A stretch of DNA of 64,000 nucleotides. Origin: Larix kaempferi. Taxonomy: Eukaryota; Streptophyta; Pinopsida; Pinales; Pinaceae. The translations under genes were made by a program, and so were the position numbers. The notes below the pieces were generated by a model. The model had not been told where the DNA came from. It made no database searches and saw nothing but the letters and a program-made list of their open reading frames with translations. This document shows positions 1-11,147 of this stretch, one piece after another. How positions within the stretch are numbered: position 1 is the stretch's first letter; each line of letters begins with the position of its first letter. The stretch spans positions 496,001-560,000 of the forward strand of contig BSBM01001446.1 of the NCBI GenBank assembly GCA_027924585.1, written 5' to 3'.

Positions 1-398
1 ATGCTTAATGCATCCTTGGTTCACATCTTTACTTTTAGATATGCTCCAATACATTGTAAACATCTTCACATCTTTACTTTTTTCAGACTGTCATCCATGT
101 ATGTCACCTTTCACATATATGCTTCTTGTCTTCTTTAGATATTCGTGCTTTTAGATATACTCCAAAGTTGCATATCTATCAACTTCACCTTTTGCACATA
201 TGCTTATGATGTTCGTGCTTTCTTCATCATGTGCAGTATATTTTCTCAAAGTGGCTTCTTCATATTTCTGCCAGAATGCTGCATCTAATTTGACTTCTGC
301 TGATATCAATGACTCATATTGAATCAATTGACATCATGTTTGGCATTGGATGACGGTCATCATATTTAGTTCACATCAATGACAACCAATGCTCAACA
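1..398 (-). repeat. Partial 3' LTR of outermost element H
   Basis: Read on the minus strand, an LTR-like sequence begins TGTTGAGC at 398 directly after a purine-rich tract and runs off the left window edge, so at least 398 bp are present. The TG start after a polypurine tract is what is seen; the LTR identity is inferred because no partner LTR lies in the window. Composition is AT-rich with no coding sequence. Confidence 0.55.
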
Positions 399-415
399 AT
401 ATCGCCCTTTGGCAT
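399..415 (-). other. Polypurine tract of element H
   Basis: The minus strand reads ATGCCAAAGGGCGATAT directly upstream of the TGTTGAGC LTR start. A purine-rich run abutting a TG terminus is the usual plus-strand priming site of an LTR retrotransposon and fixes H as minus-oriented. Confidence 0.5.
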
Positions 416-1149
416 TGATGTCAACATTTTATGAATTTGTGCTTAATTTTCTTTGAGTTGTGTGCTTCATCTATGTTTTGGTCGCAGTGCTCCCCCTGTG
501 TGAGTGCTACCCTTGAACTCTTTGGTATTTTTGACTACTGCATTCTTCATCAATACTTTTGTCATTTTTGTGTGAACTATACAGCTTCCTATCTTATCTG
601 TGCAGATCGTATTTGCGCATATCATATCGGCATGACATTTTTTCAAGTATTCTTCTTTACGCTCTTTCACAGTTGCTTCATACTTCATGCTCTTCTTCTT
701 TAATGTCTTAATACTCTATAGTACTCAAGACTTCACGTTCTTTCATTTCTTCTTCATGCTTCCTACTCTGCATTTATCCTGTTTTATTTATGCATCAGCT
801 TCATGCATTTGTGCTTGTATCCTCCTGTATGCATTTCTTTTTAGTCAACAGATTCATGCATTTCTCCTCAGCTCCAACAAATTCATGCATTTCTCCCCTT
901 TTAAAATCAATGGAAAAGAGATCCATTGCGCTTTTGAGAATTCTTCTCTTGTGTTTTTCCCCTGAACTGTTCTAATTTTTCGTGGGATAAATCCCCCTGT
1001 ATTTATGCTTTCTTGCTTCTATGTTCCTGTAATATAGATTTAATCTCTTGTAAATTCATTGTTAGGGATACTACCTTTTCTTTTGATTCTTCTTCTTTTC
1101 TTACAATATCAATTTATGCCTGTTCATGATGAAATGAATCCGTTGATTA
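413..1149 (-). pseudogene. 3' part of coiled-coil ORF of element H, broken by copia A
   Basis: The minus-strand translation just left of copia A is rich in E, K and L heptads (for example IVRKEEESKEKVV and NLQEIKSILQEH) and picks up from the coiled-coil frame at 44692-45460 on the other side of copia A. Nearer the LTR an ORF at 467-688 ends with stops a short way before the polypurine tract. In-frame stops occur and the copy is dead. Short AAATGCATGAA-like units recur at about 780-900. The position, last ORF before the 3' LTR, matches an env-position or 3' accessory ORF. The family was not recognised. Confidence 0.45.
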
Positions 1150-1679
1150 TGTTAGTTTTTCTATTTGTTTATCATAATAACATTAAACAATCAATCACTG
1201 AAAGAAATAAAAGCACAACAAGAAAAATGAACACAACATATCTCTCAGGGAAACTGCAAGGGAGAAGCACCTAACAAACTTCCTCAATATAGAATTCACA
1301 AAGTACAAATATAAACCCCAAGAAAAAATCAAATTCTCTTCCACTTGTGTGAACTTCTCTCTCTCTCCTATGGGAACTTGTGTTAGTGAGATGAGTTATT
1401 AGAAATGAGAAACTCATCCTCTATTTATATTCTTTTGTTGGGGTGATGTTTCCCCAACTAGGACGACTTCTCCTAACTGATTAGGCTGACTTGTCAAATA
1501 CATAATATAACAATTTTTTTTGGGTTCTTCTAGGCCGACACAAGACCTAGGGTTTATACTGACTCTTTCAATGACTCTTACATTATCAATTACATCAATG
1601 AAATATCCCGAAGGAGGAATACAATAATACAATAGACAAGTACAAATAGAATATCTTCCGCAATTACATTTATTTAACA
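1150..1679 (-). repeat. 3' LTR of copia A (530 bp)
   Basis: Begins TGTTAG and ends TTTAACA on the plus strand and matches 44163-44691 over its full length, including the CT-rich stretch near 1355-1370 and the shared tail. Small minus-strand ORFs seen here are LTR shadows. Confidence 0.9.
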
Positions 1680-1695
1680 CTCCCTCTTTATTAGG
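1680..1695 (-). other. Polypurine tract of copia A
   Basis: The minus strand reads AATAAAGAGGGAGTG immediately before the LTR start. Copia B has nearly the same sequence at its own 3' LTR (4239-4252), so the two belong to related families. Confidence 0.7.
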
Positions 1696-1779
1696 AAGGT
1701 ATCCTGCGGGTAACATCAACAGTTGCACAGCTGAGTTTTGAATCTCTATATGTCGTAGGAATTTTTGGATCATCATATG

Positions 1780-2030
1780 TCTGGTGTATCATTTGATAGA
1801 ACATCATCATCAACAACATCCTATGTCAGAACATCATCATCAACAACATCCTATGTCAGAACATCATCATCAACAATATCCTCTAATGGAACATCATCAT
1901 CATCAGCAACATCCTCTACTGGAACATCATCATCAGCAACATCCTTTGCTGGAACATGATCATCAACAACATCCTCTTCTAGAACATCATCATCAACAAC
2001 ATCCCTTGGTGGAATATCATTAGTAAACAC
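1780..2030. repeat. Simple repeat of about 21-24 bp units
   Basis: About ten imperfect copies of a unit built from ACATCATCATCAACAACATC. It lies in the noncoding 3' part of copia A between pol and the polypurine tract. Apparent Ser- or His-rich ORFs here are translations of the repeat and are not called as genes. Confidence 0.85.
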
Positions 2031-2089
2031 AATACTGGAAAAACAACATCAATCATTAGTAAACAAAAAAATATTGGAACACTATCAAT

Positions 2090-2745
2090 CAACAAGTATT
2101 GATCTTCAGTCACCTCTGAACCGACAATAGTCACCTAAGGAGTGGAACTCTATCAATCGACAAGTACTGATATTCATTCACCCTTGGACCGACATCAGTC
2201 ACCTAAGGACTGGAACTCTATCATTCAGCAAGTACTGATATTCATTCACCCTTGGACCGACATTAGTCACATAAGGAATGGAACTCTATCAGTCGGCAAG
2301 TACTGATCTTCAGTCACCCTTGGACCGACATCAGTCACCTAAGGACTGGAACTCTATTAGCCAGAAAGTATTGATCTTCATTCACCCTTGGACCGACATT
2401 AGTCACCTAAGGACTAGAAATCTATCATTCGAAAAGTACTGATCTTCAGTCACCCCTGGACAGGCATCAATCACCCAAGGACTGGAACTCTATCAGTTGG
2501 CAAGTATTGATCTTCAGTCACCCATGGACCAACATTAGTCACCTAAGGACTGAAACTTTATCAGTTGGAAAGTACTGATCTTTAGTCACCCATAGACTGA
2601 CATCAGTCATCTAAGGAATGGAACACTATCAGTCGACAAGTACTGATCTTCAGTCACTGTCGGACCAGCATCAGTCGGAAATTACTTATCTTCAGTCACC
2701 CTTAGAATGACATCAGTCACCTAAGGACTAGAACTATCATTATCT
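2090..2745. repeat. 68-bp minisatellite in copia A 3' region
   Basis: Roughly nine to ten diverged copies of a 68-bp unit that includes AAGTACTGATCTTCAGTCAC and GGACCGACATCAGTCACC. It occupies the interval between the RNase H end and the polypurine tract. Copia B has an unrelated 87-bp minisatellite at the same relative position. Confidence 0.85.
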
Positions 2746-3331
2746 CTTGTGAGAGAGGTCCCTTGGGACCACACCAAGCTTGTCTCAAAAGTATTGAAAT
2801 TTTATGCAAGACAGAGGCTTAGTCAACACATCAGCAACCTGTTCCTCTGTAGGAACGTACTTGAGCTTTACAGCTCCCTTCTACACCATATCCTGGTTAT
2901 AGTGGAACTTGATCTCGATGTGCTTTGATCTATCATGGAACAAAGGGTTCTATGTCATATTGATGCAACTCTGGTTGTCACAGAGTATGTGTCACATTTA
3001 TCTCTACATCGAACAATCTTGACAACATCTTGTGAAGCCACACATTTTCTCTACAAGATGAACAAGATGCTACATATTCAACTTATGTTGTACTTAGTGC
3101 AATACAGGGTTGATTTCTACTGATCAATGAGATGATGCTTGATCCCAAACTAAAGCAACATCCTGAAGTGCTTTTCCTATCTTCGACACTTCCAGCCTAA
3201 TCTTAGTATGTATACCCATACAACCTGAACTCACTACCTGAAGCATATCTGAGTCCATAGTCCAACGTACCATTTAGGTACCTCATCACATGTTTTGCTG
3301 CAATCAAGTGAACATGTCTGGGATCCACCAT
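2746..3331 (-). pseudogene. Copia A RNase H region (C-terminal pol), truncated by GY2
   Basis: The minus-strand translation gives copia RNase H signatures: RYLNGTLDYGLRY, EDRKSTSGCCF, ALSTT, VEYVASCS and FHDRSKHIEIKFHY, matching the intact-looking copy in copia B. Several in-frame stops are present. The reading is cut at 3331 inside the DPRHVH segment, where GY2 begins with TGTTGGCA after ACCAT. The upstream RT portion is not recovered on the far side at about 41165, so a deletion also removed it. Confidence 0.8.
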
Positions 3332-3645
3332 TGTTGGCATGGGATAAGTTCGCATGAAGTGCGGAAGCTAACATATGCGAAAGGGACAATCCACGAAAGA
3401 AGGACCATTCGTGGAGTTCGAGGAAGCACAAGAATAGTTAGAGTTAGCTAGAATTGGTCATGTGGACCATTTTGTAACCACATAGTAGCATGTAAATAGA
3501 AGTAGGATTGTAAGCCTAAGTGGATCCAGGCAATTAATAAGAAGTTGATCCATCTTTTGATTTGTTTTGTATCCCCGGCATGGTGTATTGACTGTTTCTG
3601 CGAAGTTCATTCCACAGGTTTTTGATGAATGCATGAGGATGTTTG
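3332..3645 (+). repeat. 5' half of GY2 5' LTR
   Basis: Starts TGTTGGCA, like the GY1 and GY3 LTRs, immediately after copia A sequence. The polyadenylation-side half lies across copia B at 25053. The five bases before copia B (GTTTG, 3641-3645) resemble the five after it (ATTCG) apart from two transitions, consistent with a decayed target duplication. Confidence 0.65.
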
Positions 3646-4238
3646 TATTAGATTTTCATCATTTAATTCAATATGATCTAGGATCTTAACCGAGAGAACA
3701 ACATGTACATCATATCAAACATAAGAGACAAGAGACACAAAGCATTTCACCGGGGAAAACCATAAAGGTGAAAAACCACGCAACTTCCTCAGAGATAGAA
3801 TAAGCACCAATACAAAGATCACAAAGATGAAACCCCAAAAGATTAATGTCTCCAACATCTACTCCTCCTCCACTTGTGTGCACTCCTCTCTCTCAACTAT
3901 GCGAGTTGTATGTATGAGTGAATGAGCAAATAGAGTGGTGCAACCACTCTATTTATACTTTAACTTGACCTACCTTTTATCCTAACTGGGCCAACCCCTT
4001 AGGGGAGTCTAATAACCCTTCCACTTAAATCATACTGGGATGACCCCTCTAAGGTGGTCTAATAACCCATCAAATATAAGTTATGATGCTTACAATATAA
4101 CTTGCGACACTCTCAAATAAAAATGACGACACTTCCAATCAAAGGAATAAGACATATCCGTTGGGGATACAATAAAGTACAGATGTAAAGCATATAATAT
4201 ACAAGTGAATATCTTTCGAGGTTACAAATACATCAACA
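3646..4238 (-). repeat. 3' LTR of copia B (593 bp)
   Basis: Equal in length to the right LTR when started at TATTAG, where the right copy has TGTTAT, so the terminal G has mutated to A. Ends ACATCAACA. The polypurine tract CTCCCTCTTAACTAGG (plus strand) follows at once. Confidence 0.88.
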
Positions 4239-4898
4239 CTCCCTCTTAACTAGGAAGGTATTCTCTTGACACAGGTCATCAATACATATAGGTACAATTA
4301 TTCAATACTGGAGATAGATCATCATCACTAGGTCACTGGAGCATCATCGTCACTGCTGTTGTACTCGTCATCTCGATCACTGGTGCTATCTCTCAATTCT
4401 TCTTGTCATAGGAAGTTCTATAGAGCCATCCTTTTTTCATGCTGGATGTAGGCCTAGCCTTCATGTAGGTCTTCATCATCTCTGCTAGTGGCCCTTCCAG
4501 TGGAATCTTAGTACTAATTATGTGCATCTGCAAAACCTGAAAAGAGCATCCCAGGAATGATTATGAGCTTACTGCTCAACCTATAGGATCTCCCAGGACT
4601 AATTACATGCGACCAAGAAAAAAATCGAAAGAGCATCCCAGGATTGATTACGAGCTTACTGTTCAACCTATAGGATCTCCTAGGACTGATTACATGCGAC
4701 CAAGCAAAACCTCAAAAGAGAATCCTAGGACTGATTATGAGCTTACTGCTCAGCCTATAGGATCTCTCAAGGAGCGATTATATGGGAACAAGCAAAACCT
4801 CGAAAGAGCATCCCAGGACTGATTACGAGCTTACTGATCAACCTATAGGATCTCCTAGGGATGATTACATGCGAACAAGCAAAACCTCGAAAGAGCAT
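4239..4898. repeat. 87-bp minisatellite of copia B, left portion
   Basis: After a non-repetitive 300 bp, about four copies of an 87-bp unit (with GACTGATTACGAGCTTACTG and CAACCTATAGGATCTCCC) run up to the GY1 insertion. The same array resumes at 19774. AGCAT at 4894-4898 is the left copy of the GY1 target duplication. Confidence 0.85.
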
Positions 4899-7718
4899 TG
4901 TTGACCCAAACCCTGTCGACAGGGTTTCCCATTACTGTCGACACCAACCCACCGTGATCTCCCTGAGCATCGACCTAGACAGGTTTTACCTTATCCAGCA
5001 ACACCTGTAGAGCAGATGAGGTCTCACCTGAGATGTTCAAGGGAAAGTTGACAGAACCATGTTTCCTCCGAATGAAGAAGGATGTTGTGGATCAATCACT
5101 TAACTTATAGCAACATTTCAGAAATAGATCTAAGCATTTAACTTAGGCATTAATCATACTAGCGAAATTATTTGATGGGAACAAGTCATAGTTGCAACAG
5201 ATACAACAATAAGGCATTGATCGCAGCAAGTAAACATCGCATCATTCATATATTCATATCGTAGAATGCATTACCACAAATAAAGAGGACAACACAGAGA
5301 TTTTGCTCAAAAGCTCCACATCATATGTAATGACCCTTATTAGGAATTTTATTAAAATGGCAATTTTCCACTTTTTTTCCCTAGTTCGACCTTTGGCTAG
5401 TTTTGATCTCTAGGTCCCAAATTTGCCCCAAATGATTTCAAATCTTCTGAGAAGGTATATGAATGAGATTAGAACATAAATATGTGTTTTAAGGATGCCT
5501 TTGGACCTTTAAAATACTTCTTCAAATACTCTTTCAATTCTGTCCAATGTAGGGAACTTTACTAGTAATTTGCCTTTGACTAGTATTGGTCTCTATGTCT
5601 CGAATTGACTCCAAATGCCTTCAAATATTCAAGGAAGGTGTATGAATGATATTAAGACTTGAATATGATGTTCAGGTATGATATATGGCCACCAAAATAC
5701 CTCTACAAACTCTCTTAAGATTCTGGACTTAGTATGCAATTTTACTAGTAATTTGGGGTTCAAATCCCCCTGGGGTAAGTATTGAAAATGGCTTCCCAAA
5801 TGCCTCCAAAGCCACTCAAATTTCTGAACAGAGGTAGGGAATGTATTAAGGATGTTATTAATCTCTAATGTGCACCATTAATTGATTATTATATCTGTTC
5901 CAACCCTCTCCCATTCGACTGCAAAAATCACCAATTCGACCCTTGGGGAAATGGCACTATTTCTTCTCCCAATGCAATTAAACTAAGTAAAAATACTTCA
6001 AATGCTCAAGTACAGTACGTGAAACTTGTAAAATACATCCATGGCATTCCATTAATCACAAATTCATCATAGAATCATCCATTCATTCGAAATCATCATC
6101 AATACATTGGTTCACAACAAGGTAGTGGGGAAATGGCATTGTTCTTCCATTAAAAATGAGATTTATACATTTCTACTTGGAATTTCGACCTGAAACTTTT
6201 TGGAGATGAATAACAGAGTATTTACTTCATATTACAAAAGAAATGGGGCATTAAAATCTACCCCAAAGAGTACAATAGCTCACCAAAAACACCCTCCCTC
6301 AAGGATCAAGAATATGCCATCAAAACCAGAAATGGTTGAAGGAGTGAGCTGCAATAGAAGAAACCATGAGCTGCCCTATAGCTTAAACCTGAAAATAAAG
6401 ACTCCATTAAAGCTCCAAATGAAAGGTCTGAATGGCCTTTCCAATTACCAACTTGGATGGGAATCTTTCACCCTCGAAATTGGCTAAGGCAAGAAACTAG
6501 TCATCCACTAGCTCTCCCTCTTCACAAATGCAATTGCAAATTCTACAAATGATCAAAAGCTGGTTTCATTCTTTTTTATTGACATTTATAAAATTATAAT
6601 GTCCTCCATGGGTCGAATTCCTTCCAAGAGACTCATGCCAACTCAAGTTGGGAAGATATTCCAAAGAACGCCACTTGTACAACAATTCCTAGTCTCTCAC
6701 TTCCACCAAATCACATGTGGAAGCATATTAGCTTCCCTAACACCCTTGAGCGCCCTCTTGGAGTCTATTTTTAGCCCTAACATGTCATATATGTCATATG
6801 TCAGCCTTCAGGTCTGATTTGTGTCATAGGTGTCATAGCATCTTCATCATTGTTGTCATAGAGCTAGGGAATCTAGCCCAAGTGTCTCACTAGCTCCAAA
6901 TTGCCTCTTCCTCTTCCATGGGAGTTACTCTTCCTCTATATTTCGACCATGGATGAGTCATGCAATGAATAATACCTTTTGGACTCCCCCAAGTATGTTA
7001 CCATTCACCTTGAATTCGAATTGGTGAGAGAATGATGCCAAATGTAGTGGGGAAATCTAGCCATATGTGGGTCCCACTTACTCCACATGTCTTCATCATG
7101 AAATGCCACTTTGATTTTCCCTTGTATATATTTATTTAGATCCTTTATTAAATATTTATTCCATTCTAATGTTCAAACATCATTTATTATCCCCCTTATT
7201 CCTAATCCCAAAGCTTCCACCCCAAACCTAGGAAACTAGTAATTTTCCTCCTTGGCAATTATTTGACCCTTAACATCAATTTTACAAACTCTAATGAATA
7301 TTGCTAATGTGATTAGGCCATTGTGACCCAATTCCAAATTTGGGACATGACATCATATTAACTCCACAAAAGCCCAGATACAACACATATTCGGTCTTCA
7401 GTATCAGATCAAGATCTCTCAGATGACAATCATACTCCCCGAAAGATATCTCAATACATACAATCCTATGTCTATTTATAGGCTTGCACCTTTACATTGT
7501 TTGCCCACTTACTAACTATTGCCTAGCCGACACTTCAAAGAAAATGACCCAAAATATATGTATTGTGCTCCAAATGATCCAAAAACCCGCATACTGCGGT
7601 TTGACTGACCCAAAATTACATAAAATATTATCACTTGCGCTCATCTTTCCGCCTTTCGCGGTATCTTCGGTCTTGTGCAGCATCCGCGATGCTGACTTGT
7701 CCAAACCGCCTGCCAATA
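4899..7718 (-). repeat. 3' LTR of GY1, interrupted
   Basis: Segments 4899-5325 and 7358-7718 together match the uninterrupted LTR at 18986-19773 (788 bp). The inner end reads CCAATA where the other copy has CCAACA, a terminal C-to-T change. GGCCCCCAACAC just inside is the polypurine tract read from the plus strand. Confidence 0.9.
5326..7352. mobile_element. Solo LTR or LTR-only insert (2,027 bp)
   Basis: Starts TGTAATGACCC and ends GGGACATGACA. It is flanked by TCATA at 5321-5325 and 7353-7357, and the GY1 LTR reads through without it in the other copy. It holds no recognisable coding region. About three diverged repeats of roughly 185-190 bp lie at 5385-5870, each with a TGACTAGT/TTTGGCTAGTTTTG-like phrase. 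TG and CA ends plus a 5-bp duplication point to a solo LTR of a large-LTR family. Orientation is unclear because the ends are near-inverted repeats. Confidence 0.8.
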
Positions 7719-7757
7719 GGCCCCCAACACAATCTTGTGGCTCTCCCTCGAGCCACG

Positions 7758-10649
7758 TCAGTAGGACATGGTGTACTCATTTGTCTTTACTTTGAAGTCT
7801 TCGTACTGCTGGCGGATTTCGCTAACCTGTTGCATGAAAGTTGCGGTGACTTCCTAGCTCTCAGTTAATTCTTGTGCTAATGGGTGGTCAACCAGGTGCA
7901 CATCAACTTTATTCTTTCCTTCCTGTACTGCCTACAACGTAGAGCCATCCGCAGGATTAAAATGTTCACCAAGGTCTTGAAACTCATCCAACTACACAGC
8001 ACGCTTCTTCTGACGTTCTTCCGCTTTGGTGACTCACTACTGCTACTCCTTGAGCTCTGCCAATTTAGATACCTATGCCGTCGGTGGCATTGTATGCATG
8101 GATGTCCTCAGTGTTGCTAGCTGTTCTTCTGCCTCATGTCGTTGCTTGGGCTACTACTCTAGTTTCTCATCCTGAACGATATTGCCCCAAAATAGTCCGA
8201 TCTTAGCAGTGATCCTGGTCACTTCCTGTTCCAAAGCATCGAGTTGGATTGCCAATGCTTCGATGGTGCCCTTCCGTGCTGCAACGACTTCCGGTGGTGT
8301 GGTTGGTTGGAGTGCGTGAGCCAAGGTAGAATTTTTCTCCAGTAACTCGGTAATGATAGTCCCTAGCTTCTTCGCTCACTCGACCAGATCCAATGCCGCT
8401 ATCGGCTCTAGTACATGTTGACAGGCTTCAGTAACGGCCTCCTCCAGATGAACCTTACTGTTCCATAGGGTGGTTTTCTCCACTGTCAACCAATCCTGTT
8501 CCTTCTTGAAATCCGTTATTTCCCTTGCCTTCACATCCTGAAGTTGCTCTAGCTTATCCTCAAGTTCATCAACCACTTCCCAAGTCACTACTGCCTTCCC
8601 TCTTAGTTCCTCCACTTCCTTACGAACCGCTGCTTCTCCTTCTTGCAAGTGCAAGAGTTGGCTCCAAACGTCGGTTTCCCTATCTGCCAGTTCCTGACTA
8701 GAAATTGGCTGTAGCCACACCAACATCTATGATGACAACGCGTTGTTATTAACAGTCAATAACTCTAACTGTTGCAGTGAAGTCTTGAGAACTTCATCAT
8801 CATTCGCAATCGCAGTCGGGGGAATTTGTACATTTTGGACCCGCGACTGAGTGTCGATTGCGCCAATAGCCTGCACAGTTGCTCCCTCTAGTGCCTTCTT
8901 CAAAACAATGTCGCACAAGGAATCTAGACAGGTAGCTACTTCATGAAAACCTTCTTCCGCCTTTGCCATCATTGCGCGAGCCGCCCGATTGGTTGCATTG
9001 TTTATAGCTATTAGTAGTCGATCGAGCTGCGCCTCCGTCGACAGGGGGAGTCCACTCATTGTCCCATGTTCATAGCGTGCTTTCATTCGGCCCTCTTCAA
9101 GCTCACGCTCTTCATCTGTAGGGGTCTGTGATGACTCCTAGTCTGACTCATAGTGAGGCAGGGGGTCCAGCACTGGCGCATCTAATGGTATCCCCGTGGA
9201 CTCCTCCACCTGAGCAACGGGTTCTCACAATTCTACTGGCCAATCAATAATGATCGCATCTAAGTCTTCATCTGATAACTTATAGGGGGTCTGCAACCAC
9301 TGCTTATCCACATCATGTTGTGCTTGCAGGTAGATATTGTGGGGTCCTATCATGAACCAGGCGATCCCCTTATACTTTTCAACCGCTTCCAGCATCAGCC
9401 GCGGAACCCGTGCAGCGGCCACCTGCAGCGATTCCCAATAGAACCAGAACTGCGTTGCGTAATCCTTGAGGCGCTCTGGTTCCTGTACCCACCACAAGTT
9501 TTGGTAGCGTGCTCCCTTGCAAACTTGCACCACGTCCACCTCCATGCCTTGATAATCATCAGGCTCCATCTAGGAGACAAGCGTGACTAAGATTAGCAAC
9601 TGGCTATATGCGAATGGTTGCTGTCCCGCCTGGGCTACCAACGCGTTGTCCATGAACTGGTTGAGCAGAAAAAGGGACCAATTCACTTGCATGCCTTCCG
9701 CACAGAGCTCCGCGCATGTGAAAACACCTAAGTTTCCCTGGTTGGGTTGATTGTTCCGAATGATTTTGGTATCCAGGATCTGCACCCCAATTTTAACTGT
9801 GGGCTCGTTGATAGTTTCTAGGTGGTAGGCCCATCCGTCACGCTGAATTTTGTATTGCTTCCTCAACCTTGCCATGATATTTTTGTTGTTTTTCTTCCCC
9901 TGAAAGTATTGTGATGGGTCTACCCCAGCCTTGGGCAACCCCGTGATTTCTGAAATCAGGTCCACTGTGATGGTGACCTACTTATCCAACCATAAAATGC
10001 TGCCATGAAAATAAGATAGCAGCAATTTCAAGTAGGCATTTGCTTCCGTCAACCGCCCAAATTGTGGCCTATTGATCAAACCCAACAACCCAGCTTTCTC
10101 CATACTGCGTTCCCAGTCATGCACAATGCGTGGCGCTGGTCCACTCTTCCCCTCTGCTTGTGGCTGAAAAGGCTACGTCATAACATCTTCCAGCACCAAC
10201 AAGTTGTGATCATCATACTGTAGCTGCATCAACGTAGGCACAATGTATGTGGTGCAGCTCATGCCTGGTGGAATTGTCAGCATCTTGATTTGTTATCTCT
10301 GGTTCTTAGTGGGCTTCCTTGACTGCACATTGGGTCGACATGGTGGTTAGTAGTCCAGGATATCTGTAGAAAAAATGCCTGTTCGGACTGCGGATTCCAT
10401 AACACCCGAGCTCGATGCGATCACCTCAGGAACCCCTTCCGGTACTTGGGCAGTGGAATGGGTTTGCCGCTTCTTTGGTTGTTGGGAGCTAAGCTGCATC
10501 CCCCCCCTCTTATGGTGCACAATGGAGGATGATCCCACCGGCATATTAGCAACTGCTTCCATGAGATTGACCTATTTGTAAATACTGACAGGGATGACGG
10601 GTGTCTTGGCTTCACTTGAAATCTCCACTGTATCCGTCTCACTCAGCAT
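7758..10649 (-). pseudogene. GY1 env-position ORF with coiled coil (about 963 codons)
   Basis: One minus-strand frame runs from an ATG at 10649 to a stop at 7758-7760, between the integrase and the 3' LTR. I found no frameshift, only 19 in-frame stops (14 TAG, 3 TGA, 2 TAA by hand count). The N-terminal third includes ITGLPKAGVDPSQYF and GWAYHLETINEPTVK. The C-terminal half is strongly helical and charged (VRKEVEELRGKAV, DELEDKLEQLQDVKAR, VEKTTLWNSKVHLEEA), read as a long coiled coil. No signal peptide or membrane anchor typical of an envelope was seen. The family was not recognised; the start could be further upstream. Function is unknown. Confidence 0.7.
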
Positions 10650-11147
10650 GTCGCACTCACTTCCCACACTGCCAGTAGATGACTCAATCTTACGCAGCTC
10701 CAAAACTCACTCAACACACCACAACGACACTCTGCAACACAACCCAACCTTGCACAACTCAACACTTGGGAGATGAACTCAATATGAACAAGTGCCCTCC
10801 GACCAACCTTGGTCGGTTCTTATAGCGCCCAATCGAATCCCTCGTAATCATGACTAAATCATGCACTAATTCGGACCAAATATTGTCTTAATGACCCAAT
10901 TCCACCATTGAGCCTATCATCCGATCGACCATATCGGCCATAATGATCATCATTCGAATAAGCATCATTAATTAACTATCTTGAACTTTCAACATATATT
11001 GTTGATTTGACTCAGTCGCGACCCTGCAACTGTAGCGGACTAACTCCCAAAATGTGGTAAAAACACTTCTTCTGGCGCATTCTGTCCTAGCTAGTGCGCC
11101 ATCCTGCCCCCTGCACTCTTTGCATTTTTTCTTGTTTCTAATGTGAC
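10650..11147. other. GY1 spacer between integrase and env-position ORF
   Basis: About 500 bp with no sustained frame in either strand. Minus-strand sequence just upstream of the 10649 ATG stays open for some 20 codons, so the env-position ORF may begin slightly earlier. Confidence 0.5.

Noticed and set aside
1414-1776. 120-codon minus-strand ORF (and its partner at 44426-44728)
   Set aside because: Both lie within or next to the paired copia A LTRs and recur because the LTRs are duplicates.
1765-2023. Ser-rich and His-rich ORFs
   Set aside because: Pure translations of the ACATCATCATCAACA simple repeat in copia A's noncoding part.
2090-2745. CRISPR-like regular repeats
   Set aside because: Contiguous 68-bp tandem units without unique spacers, in a eukaryotic retrotransposon.
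8376-8726. Separate coiled-coil host gene
   Set aside because: It is in the same frame as the pieces before and after it inside GY1, so it is part of the env-position ORF.
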